A DNA stretch of 64,000 nt, from positions 62,001 to 126,000 of the forward strand of contig CAKQWF010000002.1 of assembly GCA_934277985.1 (NCBI GenBank), in the 5' to 3' direction. Positions 7,951 through 18,127 of this stretch are shown in pieces. This DNA is from an uncultured Oxalobacter sp. (lineage in GTDB: Bacteria > Pseudomonadota > Gammaproteobacteria > Burkholderiales > Burkholderiaceae_D). Position numbers and translations under genes: made by a program. The stretch's first letter is position 1. Each line of letters begins with the position of its first letter. The notes under the pieces were generated by a model. It was not told the origin of the DNA. It saw only the letters and a list, made by a program, of their open reading frames with translations, and did no database searches.

Positions 7951-9858
7951 ATGATTTCAGTTCGGCTTCCCGATGGCTCGAAACGGGAATTCAGCGAGCC
8001 GGTGACGGTTGCACAGGTAGCGGCTTCCATTGGCAGCGGATTGGCCAAGGCCGCTGTGGCAGGCAGGGTAAACGACAAGCTGGTCGATACATCCTACATG
8101 ATCGACAAGGACGTCGATCTGGCGATCGTGACCGATCGGGATGCGGATGGGGTGGATATCATGCGGCATTCGACCGCGCACTTGCTGGCCTATGCTGTCA
8201 AGCAGCTGTATCCGGATGCGCAAGTAACGATCGGGCCGGTAATCGAAAACGGTTTCTATTATGATTTTGCGTACAAGCGGCCTTTTACGCCTGAAGACTT
8301 GCAGGCGATTGAAAAGAAAATGACCGAACTCGCTCGCAAAAACGAACCGGTCGTTCGTAAAGTATTGCCACGTGACGAAGCTGTTGCCTATTTCAAGTCC
8401 ATCGGGGAAGATTACAAGGCGGAAATTATCGAGTCCATTCCGCAAAACGAAGATGTTTCTCTTTATACCAGTGGTGCATTCACGGATTTGTGTCGTGGTC
8501 CGCACGTGCCATCCAATGGCAAACTGAAGGTTTTCAAACTGATGCGTGTCGCTGGCGCATATTGGAGGGGTGACTCCAAAAACGAAATGCTGCAGCGTAT
8601 CTATGGTACGGCATGGGCCAAAAAGGAAGATCAGGATGCCTATCTGCATATGCTGGAAGAGGCTGAAAAACGCGACCATCGCCGTCTGGGGCGAGCGCTG
8701 GATTTGTTCCATTTCCAGGATGAGGCGCCGGGGCTGATTTTCTGGCATGCCAAAGGCTGGACGATCTGGCAACAGGTAGAACAGTATATGCGAAAGGTTT
8801 ATCAGGATAACGGCTATCAGGAAGTCAAGGGGCCGCAGATTCTGGATCGCTCGCTGTGGGAAAAATCCGGCCACTGGGACAACTACAAGGAAAACATGTT
8901 CACCACGGAATCCGAAAACCGTGTGTATGCCATCAAGCCGATGAATTGTCCTGGACATGTCCAGATTTACCGTTCAAGCCTGCATTCCTATCGTGAATTG
9001 CCGTTGCGCTACGGTGAATTCGGTCAGTGCCATCGTAACGAGCCATCCGGTTCGCTGCACGGCATGATGCGTGTTCGCGGTTTTACTCAGGACGATGGTC
9101 ATATTTTCTGTACGGAAGACCAGATTCTGGATGAATGTGTGGCCTTTACCGATTTGCTCAAGAAGGTTTATCGCGATTTCGGTTTTACCGACATTATCTA
9201 CAAGGTGGCGACACGTCCTGAAAAACGGGTCGGTTCCGACGAGGCATGGGACAAGGCGGAAAACGCACTGATCGAGTCCCTCAAACGTTCGGGTTGCGAC
9301 TATGAACTGTCTCCGGGGGATGGTGCGTTCTACGGGCCGAAGATCGAATATACCTTGCGGGATGCCATCGGCCGTATGTGGCAGTGCGGTACGATTCAGG
9401 TCGATTTCTCGATGCCGATGCGACTGGGTGCCGAATATGTCGCTGAAGACAACACCCGCAAGATACCGGTCATGATCCACCGTGCGATTCTGGGATCGCT
9501 GGAACGGTTTATCGGGATTCTGATCGAAAACCACGCAGGTGCGATGCCGTTATGGTTGGCTCCGGTTCATGCGGTTGTTCTGAATATTTCGGATGGCCAG
9601 TCGGAATATGCGAAAAGTGTTGTTGAAACAATGAAAAAAGCAGGTTTCCGGGTCGAGGCTGATTTGCGAAACGAAAAAATTACCTATAAAATACGCGATC
9701 ATTCCGTAAACAAGGTGCCTTATTTGCTGGTTGTCGGCGATAAGGAAAAGAACGGGAATACGGTTGCTGTTCGGGCGCGTGGTGGTGTTGATCTGGGTGT
9801 GATGAAGGTCGATGAGCTGATGGCGCGCATGGATAATGAAATCAGGGCCAAACAGTGA
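7951..9858 (+). CDS. thrS: threonine-tRNA ligase
   Basis: Class II aminoacyl-tRNA synthetase charging tRNA-Thr, 635 residues. Domains in order: TGS (about 1-60), the editing/SAD domain with [12 protein letters not shown] (zinc-type HxxxH) and a later CRGPHVP, the class II catalytic core with motif 2 ([23 protein letters not shown], split here only in description) and motif 3 near [11 protein letters not shown], and a C-terminal anticodon-binding domain. The start MISVRLPDG follows GGAG at 7941; an in-frame ATG seven codons earlier lacks a better site. It heads the conserved thrS-infC-rpmI-rplT group and its leader carries possible attenuators. Confidence 0.98.
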   Translation: MISVRLPDGSKREFSEPVTVAQVAASIGSGLAKAAVAGRVNDKLVDTSYMIDKDVDLAIVTDRDADGVDIMRHSTAHLLAYAVKQLYPDAQVTIGPVIENGFYYDFAYKRPFTPEDLQAIEKKMTELARKNEPVVRKVLPRDEAVAYFKSIGEDYKAEIIESIPQNEDVSLYTSGAFTDLCRGPHVPSNGKLKVFKLMRVAGAYWRGDSKNEMLQRIYGTAWAKKEDQDAYLHMLEEAEKRDHRRLGRALDLFHFQDEAPGLIFWHAKGWTIWQQVEQYMRKVYQDNGYQEVKGPQILDRSLWEKSGHWDNYKENMFTTESENRVYAIKPMNCPGHVQIYRSSLHSYRELPLRYGEFGQCHRNEPSGSLHGMMRVRGFTQDDGHIFCTEDQILDECVAFTDLLKKVYRDFGFTDIIYKVATRPEKRVGSDEAWDKAENALIESLKRSGCDYELSPGDGAFYGPKIEYTLRDAIGRMWQCGTIQVDFSMPMRLGAEYVAEDNTRKIPVMIHRAILGSLERFIGILIENHAGAMPLWLAPVHAVVLNISDGQSEYAKSVVETMKKAGFRVEADLRNEKITYKIRDHSVNKVPYLLVVGDKEKNGNTVAVRARGGVDLGVMKVDELMARMDNEIRAKQ

Positions 9859-9904
9859 TTTGGACGGGAACAGCTTTTTTTGATTTGACAAGCGGGGAGT
9901 CAAC

Positions 9905-10426
9905 ATAGCTACTGACAAGTCTCATCGCATCAACGGCGAAATTACGGCTCAGGAAGTCCGCCTGCTGGGCGTGGACAATGAGCAAGTGGGTATCGTAAAC
10001 CTTCAGGAAGCGTTCCGGCTGGCTGAAGAAGCCGATGTAGATCTGGTGGAGATCGCACCGAATGCCCGTCCTCCTGTGTGCCGTCTTATGGATTACGGCA
10101 AGTTCAAGTATGCCGAACAGAAGAAGGCGCATGAAGCCAAGTTGAAGCAGAAGGTGATTTCCGTCAAGGAAATCAAGTTCCGTCCGGGTACGGATGAAGG
10201 GGACTACAATATCAAGCTGCGCAATCTGGTCAAGTTTCTGGAAGACGGCGACAAGTGCAAGATCACGTTGCGTTTTCGTGGACGTGAAATGGCGCATCAG
10301 GATATCGGTTTCAGAATGCTGGAGCGACTGAAACAGGATCTGGAGCCTTATGGTCAGGTCGAGCAGTTTCCGAAAATGGAAGGTCGCCAGATGGTGATGG
10401 TGCTGGCACCCCGTAAAAAGAAATAG
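9905..10426 (+). CDS. infC: translation initiation factor IF-3 with apparent AUA start
   Basis: IF-3 binds the 30S subunit, prevents premature 50S joining and checks start-codon identity. 173 residues if it starts at ATA 9905, giving (M)[20 protein letters not shown], which matches the family N-terminus. A strong GGGGAG ribosome-binding site lies just before it. The first in-frame ATG (9971) would delete the first 22 residues of the N-domain. Conserved pieces include [22 protein letters not shown] and the C-domain [17 protein letters not shown]. infC of many bacteria uses a rare start so that IF-3 represses its own translation; that regulation is inferred here. Confidence 0.95.
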   Translation: MATDKSHRINGEITAQEVRLLGVDNEQVGIVNLQEAFRLAEEADVDLVEIAPNARPPVCRLMDYGKFKYAEQKKAHEAKLKQKVISVKEIKFRPGTDEGDYNIKLRNLVKFLEDGDKCKITLRFRGREMAHQDIGFRMLERLKQDLEPYGQVEQFPKMEGRQMVMVLAPRKKK

Positions 10427-10546
10427 GATCTGTTTCCGTCGCCGGCAGGCGGCGGAATGGAGACAGCGGTTTCGCTGTAAAACAAGTGTGAGCAGGCATG
10501 CAAGTGCAACAGGTGTGTTGCCACCTGCGATCATATAAAAATGGAG

Positions 10547-10562
10547 CTGTCCGGGAGGACAG
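10547..10562 (+). promoter_or_regulatory. hairpin that holds the rpmI ribosome-binding site
   Basis: CTGTCC (10547-10552), loop GGGA and GGACAG (10557-10562) form a stem that includes the GGGAGGA Shine-Dalgarno sequence of rpmI, 8-18 nt before its ATG. A second hairpin with CAGGTG/CACCTG arms lies at about 10510-10527. In E. coli L20 represses rpmI-rplT by binding RNA upstream of rpmI; an analogous role here is inference. Confidence 0.5.
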
Positions 10563-10570
10563 GAATTGAT

Positions 10571-10768
10571 ATGCCAAAAATGAAAACCAAAAGCAGCGCG
10601 AAAAAACGTTTTCGCGTTCGTCCGGGTGGAACCGTCAAGTGCGGCCAGGCTTACAAACGCCACATCCTGACCAAGAAAACCACCAAAGTCAAACGCCAGT
10701 TGCGTGGAATGACCAATGTCAATGCGAGCGATGTCGCGTCCGTATTGCGCATGATGCCAAGCGCCTGA
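10571..10768 (+). CDS. rpmI: 50S ribosomal protein L35
   Basis: Small basic ribosomal protein of 65 residues, the standard size, with the typical N-terminus [16 protein letters not shown] and the HILTKKT segment. The start at 10571 follows the family; an ATG ten codons earlier lies inside the ribosome-binding hairpin. It sits between infC and rplT, and the 144-nt infC-rpmI spacer is rich in secondary structure, consistent with translational control of the rpmI-rplT pair. Confidence 0.98.
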   Translation: MPKMKTKSSAKKRFRVRPGGTVKCGQAYKRHILTKKTTKVKRQLRGMTNVNASDVASVLRMMPSA

Positions 10769-10797
10769 TCCGTTAACACGAAAAACAAGGAAAGAAT

Positions 10798-11157
10798 ATG
10801 TCCAGAGTAAAACGTGGGGTCACGGCACGGGCCCGTCATAAAAAACTGCTTGCCGAAGCCAAAGGCTATCGTGGTCGTCGCAGCTCGGTATATCGTGTCG
10901 CAAAAGAAGCCGTCATGAAGGCAGGTCAGTATGCCTATCGTGATCGTCGTAACAAAAAACGGGTATTCCGTGCACTGTGGATCACCCGTATCAACGCTGC
11001 AACCCGTGAACTGGGAATGTCTTACAGCGTCTTTATGAATGGTCTGAAGAAAGCAGCGATCGAACTGGATCGCAAGGTACTGGCCGATATGGCAGTTGCA
11101 GACAAACCTGCTTTCGCTGCAATCGTCGATCGGGTCAAGGCAGCTATCGCCGCTTGA
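10798..11157 (+). CDS. rplT: 50S ribosomal protein L20
   Basis: rRNA-binding protein needed early in 50S assembly, 119 residues. The N-terminal basic extension ([21 protein letters not shown] split by family convention) and [16 protein letters not shown] are conserved. A good AAGGAAAG site precedes the ATG. It lies 29 bp after rpmI and is the likely autoregulator of this operon, as in enterobacteria. An intrinsic terminator follows 25 bp after its stop. Confidence 0.98.
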   Translation: MSRVKRGVTARARHKKLLAEAKGYRGRRSSVYRVAKEAVMKAGQYAYRDRRNKKRVFRALWITRINAATRELGMSYSVFMNGLKKAAIELDRKVLADMAVADKPAFAAIVDRVKAAIAA

Positions 11158-11182
11158 CCTGCTTGCAGGATGCATAGAACGG

Positions 11183-11220
11183 AGCGGGGCAAGACATTGA
11201 CTTGCCCCGCTTTTTATTTT
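11183..11220 (+). terminator. intrinsic terminator between rplT and pheS
   Basis: Stem AGCGGGGCAAG (11183-11193) with complementary arm 11201-11211 around a 7-nt loop, followed by TTTTATTTTT. It ends the thrS-rplT transcript or acts as an attenuator for pheST; it lies only 26 bp before the pheS start. Confidence 0.9.
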
Positions 11221-11246
11221 TCCGTTGTCCGACAGGAAGACATGGC

Positions 11247-12263
11247 ATGGATTCGTTAGAACAGTTGATTTCTCTGGCACAGCAGGATTTCCGGAATGTT
11301 TCCGATCCGGTATCGCTTGAAAACGCCAAGGCAAAATATCTCGGCAAGACCGGGTTGATTACGGCAGAAATGAAAATGCTCGGCAAGATGGCGCCGGAAG
11401 AGCGCAAGGCGCGCGGTGCGGTCATCAATGCAGCCAAAAGCAAGATCGAAGCTGCGCTCAATGAAAGACGTCAGGAACTGGCCAATGAGAAATTGCAGGC
11501 GAAGCTCAATGCCGAAGCGATCGACGTGACCTTGCCGGGGCGCGGCAGAGGCAAGGGGGGTATTCATCCGGTCATGCGAACCTGGGAACGGATCGAACGT
11601 ATTTTCGGTTCCATCGGCTTTGATGTTGCGGATGGCCCTGAAATCGAAACGGACTGGACCAATTTCACGGCTTTGAACAGCCCGGAAAACCATCCGGCAC
11701 GTTCCATGCAGGATACGTTCTATATCGAAGGCAAGGATACCCAGGGCAAGCCATTGCTGTTGCGTACTCATACAAGCCCCATGCAGGTTCGTTATGCACG
11801 TTCGCACGAATTGCCGGTCAAGGTAATTGCACCCGGAAGAACCTATCGTGTGGACAGCGATGCCACGCATTCCCCAATGTTCCATCAGGTAGAAGGCTTG
11901 TGGATCGATCGTGATATCAGCTTTGCCGATCTCAAGGGGGTTTATCTGAATTTCGTGCAGGCTTTCTTCGAAACGGACAATTTGCAGGTTCGTTTCCGTC
12001 CATCATATTTTCCGTTTACCGAACCATCTGCCGAAATCGACATTGCTTTCGGTTCCGGCCCGCTGAAGGGCAAATGGCTGGAAGTGTCGGGCGCAGGCCA
12101 GGTACATCCGAATGTGCTGAAGAACATGGGAATTGATTCCGAACAGTATATCGGATTCGCTTTCGGCTCCGGTCTGGAAAGACTGACCATGCTGCGTTAC
12201 GGCATCAATGATCTGAGGCTGTTTTATGAAGGCGATTTGCGTTTTCTGAAGCAATTCAATTAA
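11247..12263 (+). CDS. pheS: phenylalanine-tRNA ligase alpha subunit
   Basis: Catalytic alpha subunit of the alpha2-beta2 class II PheRS, 338 residues. It has an N-terminal coiled-coil arm (about residues 1-90), then class II motifs: [14 protein letters not shown], motif 2 around [21 protein letters not shown] and motif 3 [18 protein letters not shown]. The start [10 protein letters not shown] is chosen over an upstream in-frame ATG that lies within the terminator. It is separated from pheT by 39 bp, and the order with ihfA downstream is the standard proteobacterial one. Confidence 0.98.
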   Translation: MDSLEQLISLAQQDFRNVSDPVSLENAKAKYLGKTGLITAEMKMLGKMAPEERKARGAVINAAKSKIEAALNERRQELANEKLQAKLNAEAIDVTLPGRGRGKGGIHPVMRTWERIERIFGSIGFDVADGPEIETDWTNFTALNSPENHPARSMQDTFYIEGKDTQGKPLLLRTHTSPMQVRYARSHELPVKVIAPGRTYRVDSDATHSPMFHQVEGLWIDRDISFADLKGVYLNFVQAFFETDNLQVRFRPSYFPFTEPSAEIDIAFGSGPLKGKWLEVSGAGQVHPNVLKNMGIDSEQYIGFAFGSGLERLTMLRYGINDLRLFYEGDLRFLKQFN

Positions 12264-12302
12264 GCGTTTTTAACTGTTACCGTATTTTTTCTTGGGCTGA
12301 TC

Positions 12303-14732
12303 ATGCAATTTTCTGAAAACTGGCTTCGGACCATGGTGAATCCGGAGATGACAACGGATGAACTGGCGCACCTGATGACAATGTCGGGACTGGAAGTGGA
12401 AGAGGTGATGCCTGTCGCCAAACCTTTTTCAAAAGTCGTCGTCGCAAAAGTGCTTGAAGTGGCCAAGCATCCCAATGCAGACCGTCTGAGTGTTTGCCAG
12501 GTGGATGCCGGTACCGGAACGATTCTGAATATCGTGTGCGGTGCGCCGAATGTTCATGCCGGTATGAAAACCGGTTGTGCACTGGTCGGCGCCGTGCTGC
12601 CTCCTGGCGAAGATGGCAAACCGTTTTCCATCAAGAAGGGCAAGCTGCGCGGCGTGGAATCGAACGGCATGTTGTGTTCCCTGCGCGAATTGCAGTTGTC
12701 TGACGACCATTCCGGTATTATGGAGTTGCCCGAGGATGCTCCAGTCGGTACCAGTTTGCGTGATTACATGGAGCTGGAAGATTCGGTTTTCGATATTAAA
12801 CTCACGCCGAACAAGGCGGATTGCCTTTCATTGCTTGGCGTCGCCCGGGAAGTATCTGCATTGACAGGTGCTCCGCTGACCTATGAAAAGGCTTCGCCGG
12901 CCGTCGTGACGTCCGATGTCCGTCAGGAAGTCAATGTTCTTGCTCCTGATCTGTGCGGTCGTTTTACCGGACGTGTCATCCGTAATATCAATGCACGTGC
13001 CGAAACGCCGGAATGGATGAAACAGCGTCTTGAAAGAAGCGGGCAGCGTTCCGTATCCGTGTTGGTCGACATTTCCAATTATGTGATGCTGGAATGCGGT
13101 CAGCCGAACCATATTTATGATTTGGACAAAATTTCAGGTGCCTTGAATATCCGCTGGGGCCAAAAGGGTGAACAGGTCAATCTGCTCAATGGCATGACAG
13201 CTGAAGTAGATGAATGGGTCGGTGTGATTGCAGATGACAACGGACCGGAATCGATGGGCGGCGTGATGGGTGGCGAACGGACATCCATTTCACTGGATAC
13301 CACCAATATTTTCATCGAAGCCGCATTCTGGTGGCCTGACGCTATCCGTGGCCGCGCTCGCAGGTACAACTTTACGACGGATGCGGCACACCGTTTCGAA
13401 AGGGGTGTCGATTATGAACTGACGACCGCCACGATCGAACGTATTACGGAACTGGTTCTCGACATTTGCAAGGTAGAAGGCAAGACGGTTGTCGGCCCTG
13501 TCGTTGACAAGGTGGTCAATCTCCCGGTTCGCAAGCCGGTCGTCCTGCGCAAGGAAAGAGCGGAAAAAGTGATCGGTATTGCATTGACGACCGATTTGAT
13601 CGCGGATATTTTCAAACGCCTTGATCTGAAATTCGTTCAGGATGGTGAAACCTTTACGGTCACGCCGCCATCGTATCGTTTCGATATCGAAATCGAGGAA
13701 GATCTGATCGAGGAAATCGCGCGGGTGTACGGTTTCGAGCATATCCCGGCATTACCGCCGGTTGCGTCCAATGTCATGCGTATCCGGCCGGAAAATGTCC
13801 GTTCACTGTTTTCGATCAGGCAACAGATGGCCGATCTGGATTATCAGGAGGTCATCAATTACAGCTTTGTTGACGAAGTATGGGAAAAGGATTTTGCGAA
13901 CAATTCCGATCCGATCCGACTGCTTAATCCGATCGCAAGCCAGATGAGCGTCATGCGTTCCAATATGATCGGCAATCTGGTTGCAAATGTCCGTTATAAT
14001 CTGAATCGCAAGTTTTCAAGAGTACGCCTGTTTGAAATCGGTGCGGTTTTCATGAGAAATGCGGAAGTGCAAGACGGTCCATTGACGGTCGCAGGATATG
14101 AACAGCCAAAACGGCTGGCAGCCATCGCTTATGGACTGGCCGATGAAGAGCAGTGGGGGTTGCCTGACCGGCAGGTCGATTTTTTCGACGTGAAGGCCGA
14201 TCTGGAAGCCATGTTCTCGCCGGTACAGCTGCGTTTTTCCAAGGCGACTCACCCGGCGCTGCATCCGGGACGCTGCGCGAAAGTGGAATGTGGTGGCAAG
14301 GAAATCGGTATCATTGGGGAATTGCATCCATCCTGGCAGCACAAATATGATTTGCCGCATGCACCGGTTCTCTTTGAAGTGGATGTGAGTGCATTGCAGG
14401 CTGTCGGTGTGCCGGCATATACGGAAATCGCACGTTTCCAGCCGGTGACGAGAGATATTGCGCTGGTGGTCGATTCATCAATGCCCGTTCAGGAAATCAT
14501 TGACAGATTTTACAGGGAAAAAGATAATAACCCCCTCTGTGGTATCATGCAAGCTGTTGTTTTGTTTGATGATTATCGTGGCAAGGGGTTGGGTGCCAAT
14601 GAAAAGAGCCTGGCATTCCGCTTTACCTTGCAAGATGCCAATAAAACCTTGCAGGATGAAGCCGTGGATGCCGCTATCGGAGCGTTTGTAGCGGCAGCTG
14701 AAAAAGACTTGGGAGCGCGTTTGCGTGCCTGA
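12303..14732 (+). CDS. pheT: phenylalanine-tRNA ligase beta subunit
   Basis: Beta subunit of PheRS, 809 residues, the normal length. Domains: N-terminal tRNA-binding/OB fold (about 40-150, with [20 protein letters not shown]), B3/B4 editing domain ([22 protein letters not shown]), B5, a catalytic-like core, and a C-terminal ferredoxin-like anticodon-binding domain ([13 protein letters not shown]). It partners with PheS and proofreads mischarged Tyr. The stop is 36 bp before ihfA, so the two are probably co-transcribed. Confidence 0.98.
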   Translation: MQFSENWLRTMVNPEMTTDELAHLMTMSGLEVEEVMPVAKPFSKVVVAKVLEVAKHPNADRLSVCQVDAGTGTILNIVCGAPNVHAGMKTGCALVGAVLPPGEDGKPFSIKKGKLRGVESNGMLCSLRELQLSDDHSGIMELPEDAPVGTSLRDYMELEDSVFDIKLTPNKADCLSLLGVAREVSALTGAPLTYEKASPAVVTSDVRQEVNVLAPDLCGRFTGRVIRNINARAETPEWMKQRLERSGQRSVSVLVDISNYVMLECGQPNHIYDLDKISGALNIRWGQKGEQVNLLNGMTAEVDEWVGVIADDNGPESMGGVMGGERTSISLDTTNIFIEAAFWWPDAIRGRARRYNFTTDAAHRFERGVDYELTTATIERITELVLDICKVEGKTVVGPVVDKVVNLPVRKPVVLRKERAEKVIGIALTTDLIADIFKRLDLKFVQDGETFTVTPPSYRFDIEIEEDLIEEIARVYGFEHIPALPPVASNVMRIRPENVRSLFSIRQQMADLDYQEVINYSFVDEVWEKDFANNSDPIRLLNPIASQMSVMRSNMIGNLVANVRYNLNRKFSRVRLFEIGAVFMRNAEVQDGPLTVAGYEQPKRLAAIAYGLADEEQWGLPDRQVDFFDVKADLEAMFSPVQLRFSKATHPALHPGRCAKVECGGKEIGIIGELHPSWQHKYDLPHAPVLFEVDVSALQAVGVPAYTEIARFQPVTRDIALVVDSSMPVQEIIDRFYREKDNNPLCGIMQAVVLFDDYRGKGLGANEKSLAFRFTLQDANKTLQDEAVDAAIGAFVAAAEKDLGARLRA

Positions 14733-14768
14733 GTTTCCGAATAGATGTCTGGTATTTTTATAGCAAGA

Positions 14769-15146
14769 ATGAAACGATCCACCGATTCGCAATTGACTGA
14801 AAAGACGGAATCCGCTTCTTTGAAAAAAGTCGCAGCGTCGAGTTCCGACAAGAGTACATCGACGCTGACCAAGGCAGAACTGACAGAGTTGCTGTATGAA
14901 CAGGTCGGACTGAACAAGCGTGAGGCCAAGGAAATGGTCGAGACCTTTTTCGAGGAAATCTGTTCCGCGCTGGAACGGGGGGAAATGGTCAAGCTGTCAG
15001 GCTTCGGCAATTTCCAGTTGCGCGACAAACCACAGCGTCCCGGCAGAAATCCAAGAACCGGCGAGGAAATTCCGATTACGGCCAGACGGGTCGTGACGTT
15101 TCATGCCAGTCAGAAATTGAAATCGATGGTTGAATCTGCGGAATAA
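14769..15146 (+). CDS. ihfA: integration host factor alpha subunit
   Basis: DNA-bending nucleoid protein, partner of IhfB. The core ([24 protein letters not shown] onwards in two pieces) runs through the DNA-binding arm with [20 protein letters not shown]. At 125 residues it carries an N-terminal Ser/Thr/Lys-rich extension of about 30 residues compared with E. coli IhfA; such extensions are seen in other Burkholderiales. Neither start (14769, or 14745 with eight more residues) has a strong ribosome-binding site. Location between pheT and a merR gene is the classic arrangement. Confidence 0.95.
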   Translation: MKRSTDSQLTEKTESASLKKVAASSSDKSTSTLTKAELTELLYEQVGLNKREAKEMVETFFEEICSALERGEMVKLSGFGNFQLRDKPQRPGRNPRTGEEIPITARRVVTFHASQKLKSMVESAE

Positions 15147-15170
15147 TTTGACGAGTAGCGTGCTATTTCC

Positions 15171-15578
15171 ATGAACGAACGGATCCAAAAATCTGAGTCA
15201 GTCGTTTTACCGCCCATACCGGCCAAACGATATTTCACGATCGGCGAGGTCAGTGAATTATGCGGTGTGAAGCCGCATGTATTGCGATACTGGGAACAGG
15301 AATTCGCGCAGTTGAAACCGGTCAAGCGTCGGGGTAACCGTCGTTATTACCAGCATCATGAAGTGTTGCTGATCAGAAGAATCAGGGAACTGCTGTATGA
15401 ACAGGGATTCACGATCAGCGGCGCGAGAAACAAGCTCAATGAACGCGGTTCCCGGAATGTGGTGGTCGAGGAAATGCCGGTCGAAAGGGTGGTTACGGTG
15501 TCTTCTCCGGTGGATGTGGATGCGATCCGTTCCGAACTGGAAGCAGTTTTGGCGTTGCTGACACCGCCCAAAGAATGA
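15171..15578 (+). CDS. MerR-family transcriptional regulator
   Basis: A 135-residue protein with an N-terminal MerR winged helix-turn-helix (FTIGEVSELCGVKPHVLRYW, then RRGNRRYY) and a short helical C-terminus. No metal-binding Cys are evident, so it is not a metal sensor of the MerR/CueR type. It starts 24 bp after ihfA and is a constant neighbour of ihfA in beta- and some gamma-proteobacteria. Its target is unknown. Confidence 0.92.
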   Translation: MNERIQKSESVVLPPIPAKRYFTIGEVSELCGVKPHVLRYWEQEFAQLKPVKRRGNRRYYQHHEVLLIRRIRELLYEQGFTISGARNKLNERGSRNVVVEEMPVERVVTVSSPVDVDAIRSELEAVLALLTPPKE

Positions 15579-15668
15579 AATTCTGTTGTAAAGCACCGGA
15601 CAGGAATATGCGCTGTCCGTAGCGGGACAGGGTTGCCGATCCGGTGCCGTGATAAGTGGTTGGGTCTG

Positions 15669-16406
15669 ATGCGAATATTGATCAGTAATGATGACGGATA
15701 TCTGGCACCGGGAATCAGTGCGCTGGCACGTGCGCTGGAACCGATTGCGGAAGTCGCTGTCGTTGCACCGGACAGCAATCGTTCCGGTGCGTCGAGTTCG
15801 CTGACGCTTGAGCGTCCCATTTCCGTCTATCAGGGCAGCAATGGTTTCACCTATACGACCGGTACACCATCCGATTGCGTACATATTGCGGTGACCGGTG
15901 TCTTGCCATGGCGTCCTGATCTGGTAGTCACCGGCATCAACCATGGCCAGAACATGGGCGAGGATACGATTTATTCCGGAACGGTAGCTGCCGCTATGGA
16001 AGGTTATCTGTTCGATATCCCATCCATTGCCTTTTCGCAAGTCAACAAGGGTTGGGCAGAGCTGGAAAGTGCCGCACTTGTCGCACGTGATGTGATTTTG
16101 CGGGTTTTCGACAGATTGCCCAAACCTTTCTTGCTCAACGTCAATATCCCGAACAAGCCTTATGCCGAGCTGAAAACGTTGCGTGCAACCCGTCTCGGAC
16201 GACGCCACGAGTCGGAAGCGGTTATTCGTGAAAAGGATCCGTTCGGTCGCGAGATATTCTGGATCGGGCCTTCGGGGCCGGTGAGGGATGCAGGTGAAGG
16301 TACCGATTTCCATGCAATCCGGAATGGGCATGTGTCGGTGACACCGCTGCAACTCGACTGGACGCATTTATCCGTGCTTGATGACCTGAAAAAAATACTG
16401 GCATGA
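15669..16406 (+). CDS. surE: 5'/3'-nucleotidase SurE
   Basis: Metal-dependent phosphatase acting on nucleoside monophosphates, 245 residues. The start [16 protein letters not shown] places the catalytic Asp pair at positions 8-9, as in the family; [14 protein letters not shown] and [10 protein letters not shown] are conserved. The stop overlaps the pcm start by 4 nt (ATGA). In E. coli the surE-pcm-nlpD-rpoS order marks a stationary-phase survival locus; here the last member is missing. Confidence 0.97.
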   Translation: MRILISNDDGYLAPGISALARALEPIAEVAVVAPDSNRSGASSSLTLERPISVYQGSNGFTYTTGTPSDCVHIAVTGVLPWRPDLVVTGINHGQNMGEDTIYSGTVAAAMEGYLFDIPSIAFSQVNKGWAELESAALVARDVILRVFDRLPKPFLLNVNIPNKPYAELKTLRATRLGRRHESEAVIREKDPFGREIFWIGPSGPVRDAGEGTDFHAIRNGHVSVTPLQLDWTHLSVLDDLKKILA

Positions 16407-17200
16407 ACAAGAAAACGAAATCGTTCCCTTTGCCATTGTCCAGTGTGATGGGGCGGTCTTCGTTTGAAAAACCGATGCGCTCAGATGCAGGATGGCCCGC
16501 CAGCACACTGACAGGCGGTACAGCGCAGGTTGTGACGCCAAAAATGGCGCGTCATGAATTGCCGTTGTCGCGATCCTTGCAGTCAATGGTGGAAAGACTG
16601 GCATTGGCCGGGATTCGTGACAAGGTCGTTCTGTCGGCGATGGGGCAGGTTCCTAGGCATCTTTTCGTCGATCCTGGGTTGTCAGGACAGGCCTATGCGG
16701 ATGTTGCGTTGCCGATCGGCGCACACCAGACGATTTCGAAACCTTCTACCGTTGCCAAGATGATGGAAGCATTGCGGATGGGGCAGGAAGCGCGGCTGAT
16801 GCAAAAGATTCTCGAAATCGGCACGGGATGCGGTTATCAGGCGGCGATTCTCGCTAAAATAGCGAAAGAGGTTTATTCTGTCGAGCGGATAAAAAGTTTG
16901 CATGAGCTGGCGCGACACAATCTCCGGTCGCTGCGAATCGGCAATTTGCGTTTGCATTATGGTGACGGTATGCTGGGGTTGCCACAGGTGGCACCTTTTG
17001 ACGGTATCATTATCGCCGCTGCAGGATTGGAAATACCGGATGCGTTGTTCGATCAGCTGGCTGTCGGAGGCAGGCTGATTGCACCGGTCGGCGGAGAACA
17101 GCAAACCTTGCAGCTGGTCAGGCGTGTGGCGAAAAACAAATGGGAGCGCATGGTGGTGGACGATTGTCATTTTGTGCCACTGCGGCAAGGTACGGTCTGA
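16403..17200 (+). CDS. pcm: protein-L-isoaspartate O-methyltransferase
   Basis: Repairs isoaspartyl residues in aged proteins using S-adenosylmethionine. Length 265 residues, longer than E. coli Pcm because of an N-terminal extension of about 50 residues without recognisable motifs. The core has the SAM motif [16 protein letters not shown], the [11 protein letters not shown] motif and the C-terminal [10 protein letters not shown]. It overlaps surE by 4 nt and lies 34 bp before nlpD. Confidence 0.96.
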   Translation: MNKKTKSFPLPLSSVMGRSSFEKPMRSDAGWPASTLTGGTAQVVTPKMARHELPLSRSLQSMVERLALAGIRDKVVLSAMGQVPRHLFVDPGLSGQAYADVALPIGAHQTISKPSTVAKMMEALRMGQEARLMQKILEIGTGCGYQAAILAKIAKEVYSVERIKSLHELARHNLRSLRIGNLRLHYGDGMLGLPQVAPFDGIIIAAAGLEIPDALFDQLAVGGRLIAPVGGEQQTLQLVRRVAKNKWERMVVDDCHFVPLRQGTV

Positions 17201-17234
17201 CCAGGCAGTACGAACAGAATTTGGAATACGATAA

Positions 17235-18056
17235 ATGAAAAAGACGGGTTATCCTTTACTGATGATTATCTGTGCCGGTTTGTGCGCGTGCAGCAGTCCG
17301 CAGAGAACGGCGCCGATTTCCGACAGGTCCACCATTACCAGTTCGTCCTATGAGGCGCCTATCGACAGGAATACGGTTCGTTATACCGTGAAAAGCGGGG
17401 ATACGCTTTCGCAGATTTCGCGTCGATCGGGACACAGTGTTGCCGAACTGGCGGCATGGAACCAGATCAGCGATCTCAATGATCTGAAAGTCGGTCAGGT
17501 GATATGGGTACAGGCGCCGACGGGAGAAACTTCCGGAGTGCAGACAGCCAGTGTGGGTACATCTTCGCAAGTGGAGGTACGCTCGATCGATTCCGGAAGC
17601 AAAGGATCCCAAACAGCACCTGCGTCGTCGGCCAAAAGTACGACACAGACTACTGCTGCCGCTTCCGTATCAGGTGGTGTAAAGGAAGTCGATGGTATCA
17701 ACTGGAGCTGGCCAGCTAACGGAAATATCATTGCATCATTTGCAGCAGGAAAAAACAGGGGAATCGATATTGCCGGAACGAAAGGGCAGAAAGTGCTTTC
17801 AGCCGCTGATGGTACGGTTCTGCACAAGGGCAGCATGAACGGTTACGGCAATCTCGTCATTATCAAGCACAGTGACAACGTCTTGTCTGCCTATGCGCAC
17901 AACGACAAGATTCTCGTTCAGGAAAAACAGCAGATCAAACGCGGTCAGCAAATTGCCGAGATGGGCAGTACCGACAGCGACAGGGTCAAGCTGCACTTTG
18001 AAATACGCTACCAGGGTAAGCCGGTCGATCCGGTAAAATATCTGCCTGCTCGCTGA
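17235..18056 (+). CDS. nlpD: murein hydrolase activator NlpD (lipoprotein)
   Basis: A 273-residue outer-membrane-type lipoprotein that activates cell-wall amidases at division. A signal peptide ends in the lipobox LCAC (Cys at about residue 18). A LysM domain (YTVKSGDTLSQISRRSGHS onward) and a low-complexity Ser/Thr/Ala linker lead to a C-terminal M23/LytM domain. That domain reads NRGIDIAG instead of the H-x3-D of active peptidases while keeping LHFEIR, the degenerate pattern of NlpD activators. rpoS, usually next, is absent. Confidence 0.95.
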   Translation: MKKTGYPLLMIICAGLCACSSPQRTAPISDRSTITSSSYEAPIDRNTVRYTVKSGDTLSQISRRSGHSVAELAAWNQISDLNDLKVGQVIWVQAPTGETSGVQTASVGTSSQVEVRSIDSGSKGSQTAPASSAKSTTQTTAAASVSGGVKEVDGINWSWPANGNIIASFAAGKNRGIDIAGTKGQKVLSAADGTVLHKGSMNGYGNLVIIKHSDNVLSAYAHNDKILVQEKQQIKRGQQIAEMGSTDSDRVKLHFEIRYQGKPVDPVKYLPAR

Positions 18057-18078
18057 CGGGCGATTTCATTTTCTTTTT

Positions 18079-18107
18079 GTAACGCATATTTGACGAATAT
18101 GCGTTAC
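18079..18107. repeat. 12-bp perfect inverted repeat in the nlpD-rlmD gap
   Basis: GTAACGCATATT (18079-18090) and its exact complement (18096-18107) flank a 5-nt loop TGACG. A run of five T precedes rather than follows it. It could be a weak terminator or an operator-like site, in the place where rpoS normally lies. Confidence 0.6.
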
Positions 18108-18127
18108 ATGCTTTTCAAACATCATTT

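Noticed and set aside
7827..8264. Possible Cys/Arg-rich protein from the thrS leader into thrS
   Set aside because: It overlaps thrS out of frame and has no conserved motif; the leader is better read as regulatory.
7957..8958. Open minus-strand frame of 333 codons opposite thrS
   Set aside because: Shadow of thrS; no ribosome-binding site or motif.
15258..16367. Open minus-strand frame of 369 codons opposite the merR gene and surE
   Set aside because: It covers two clear genes on the other strand and shows no family motif.
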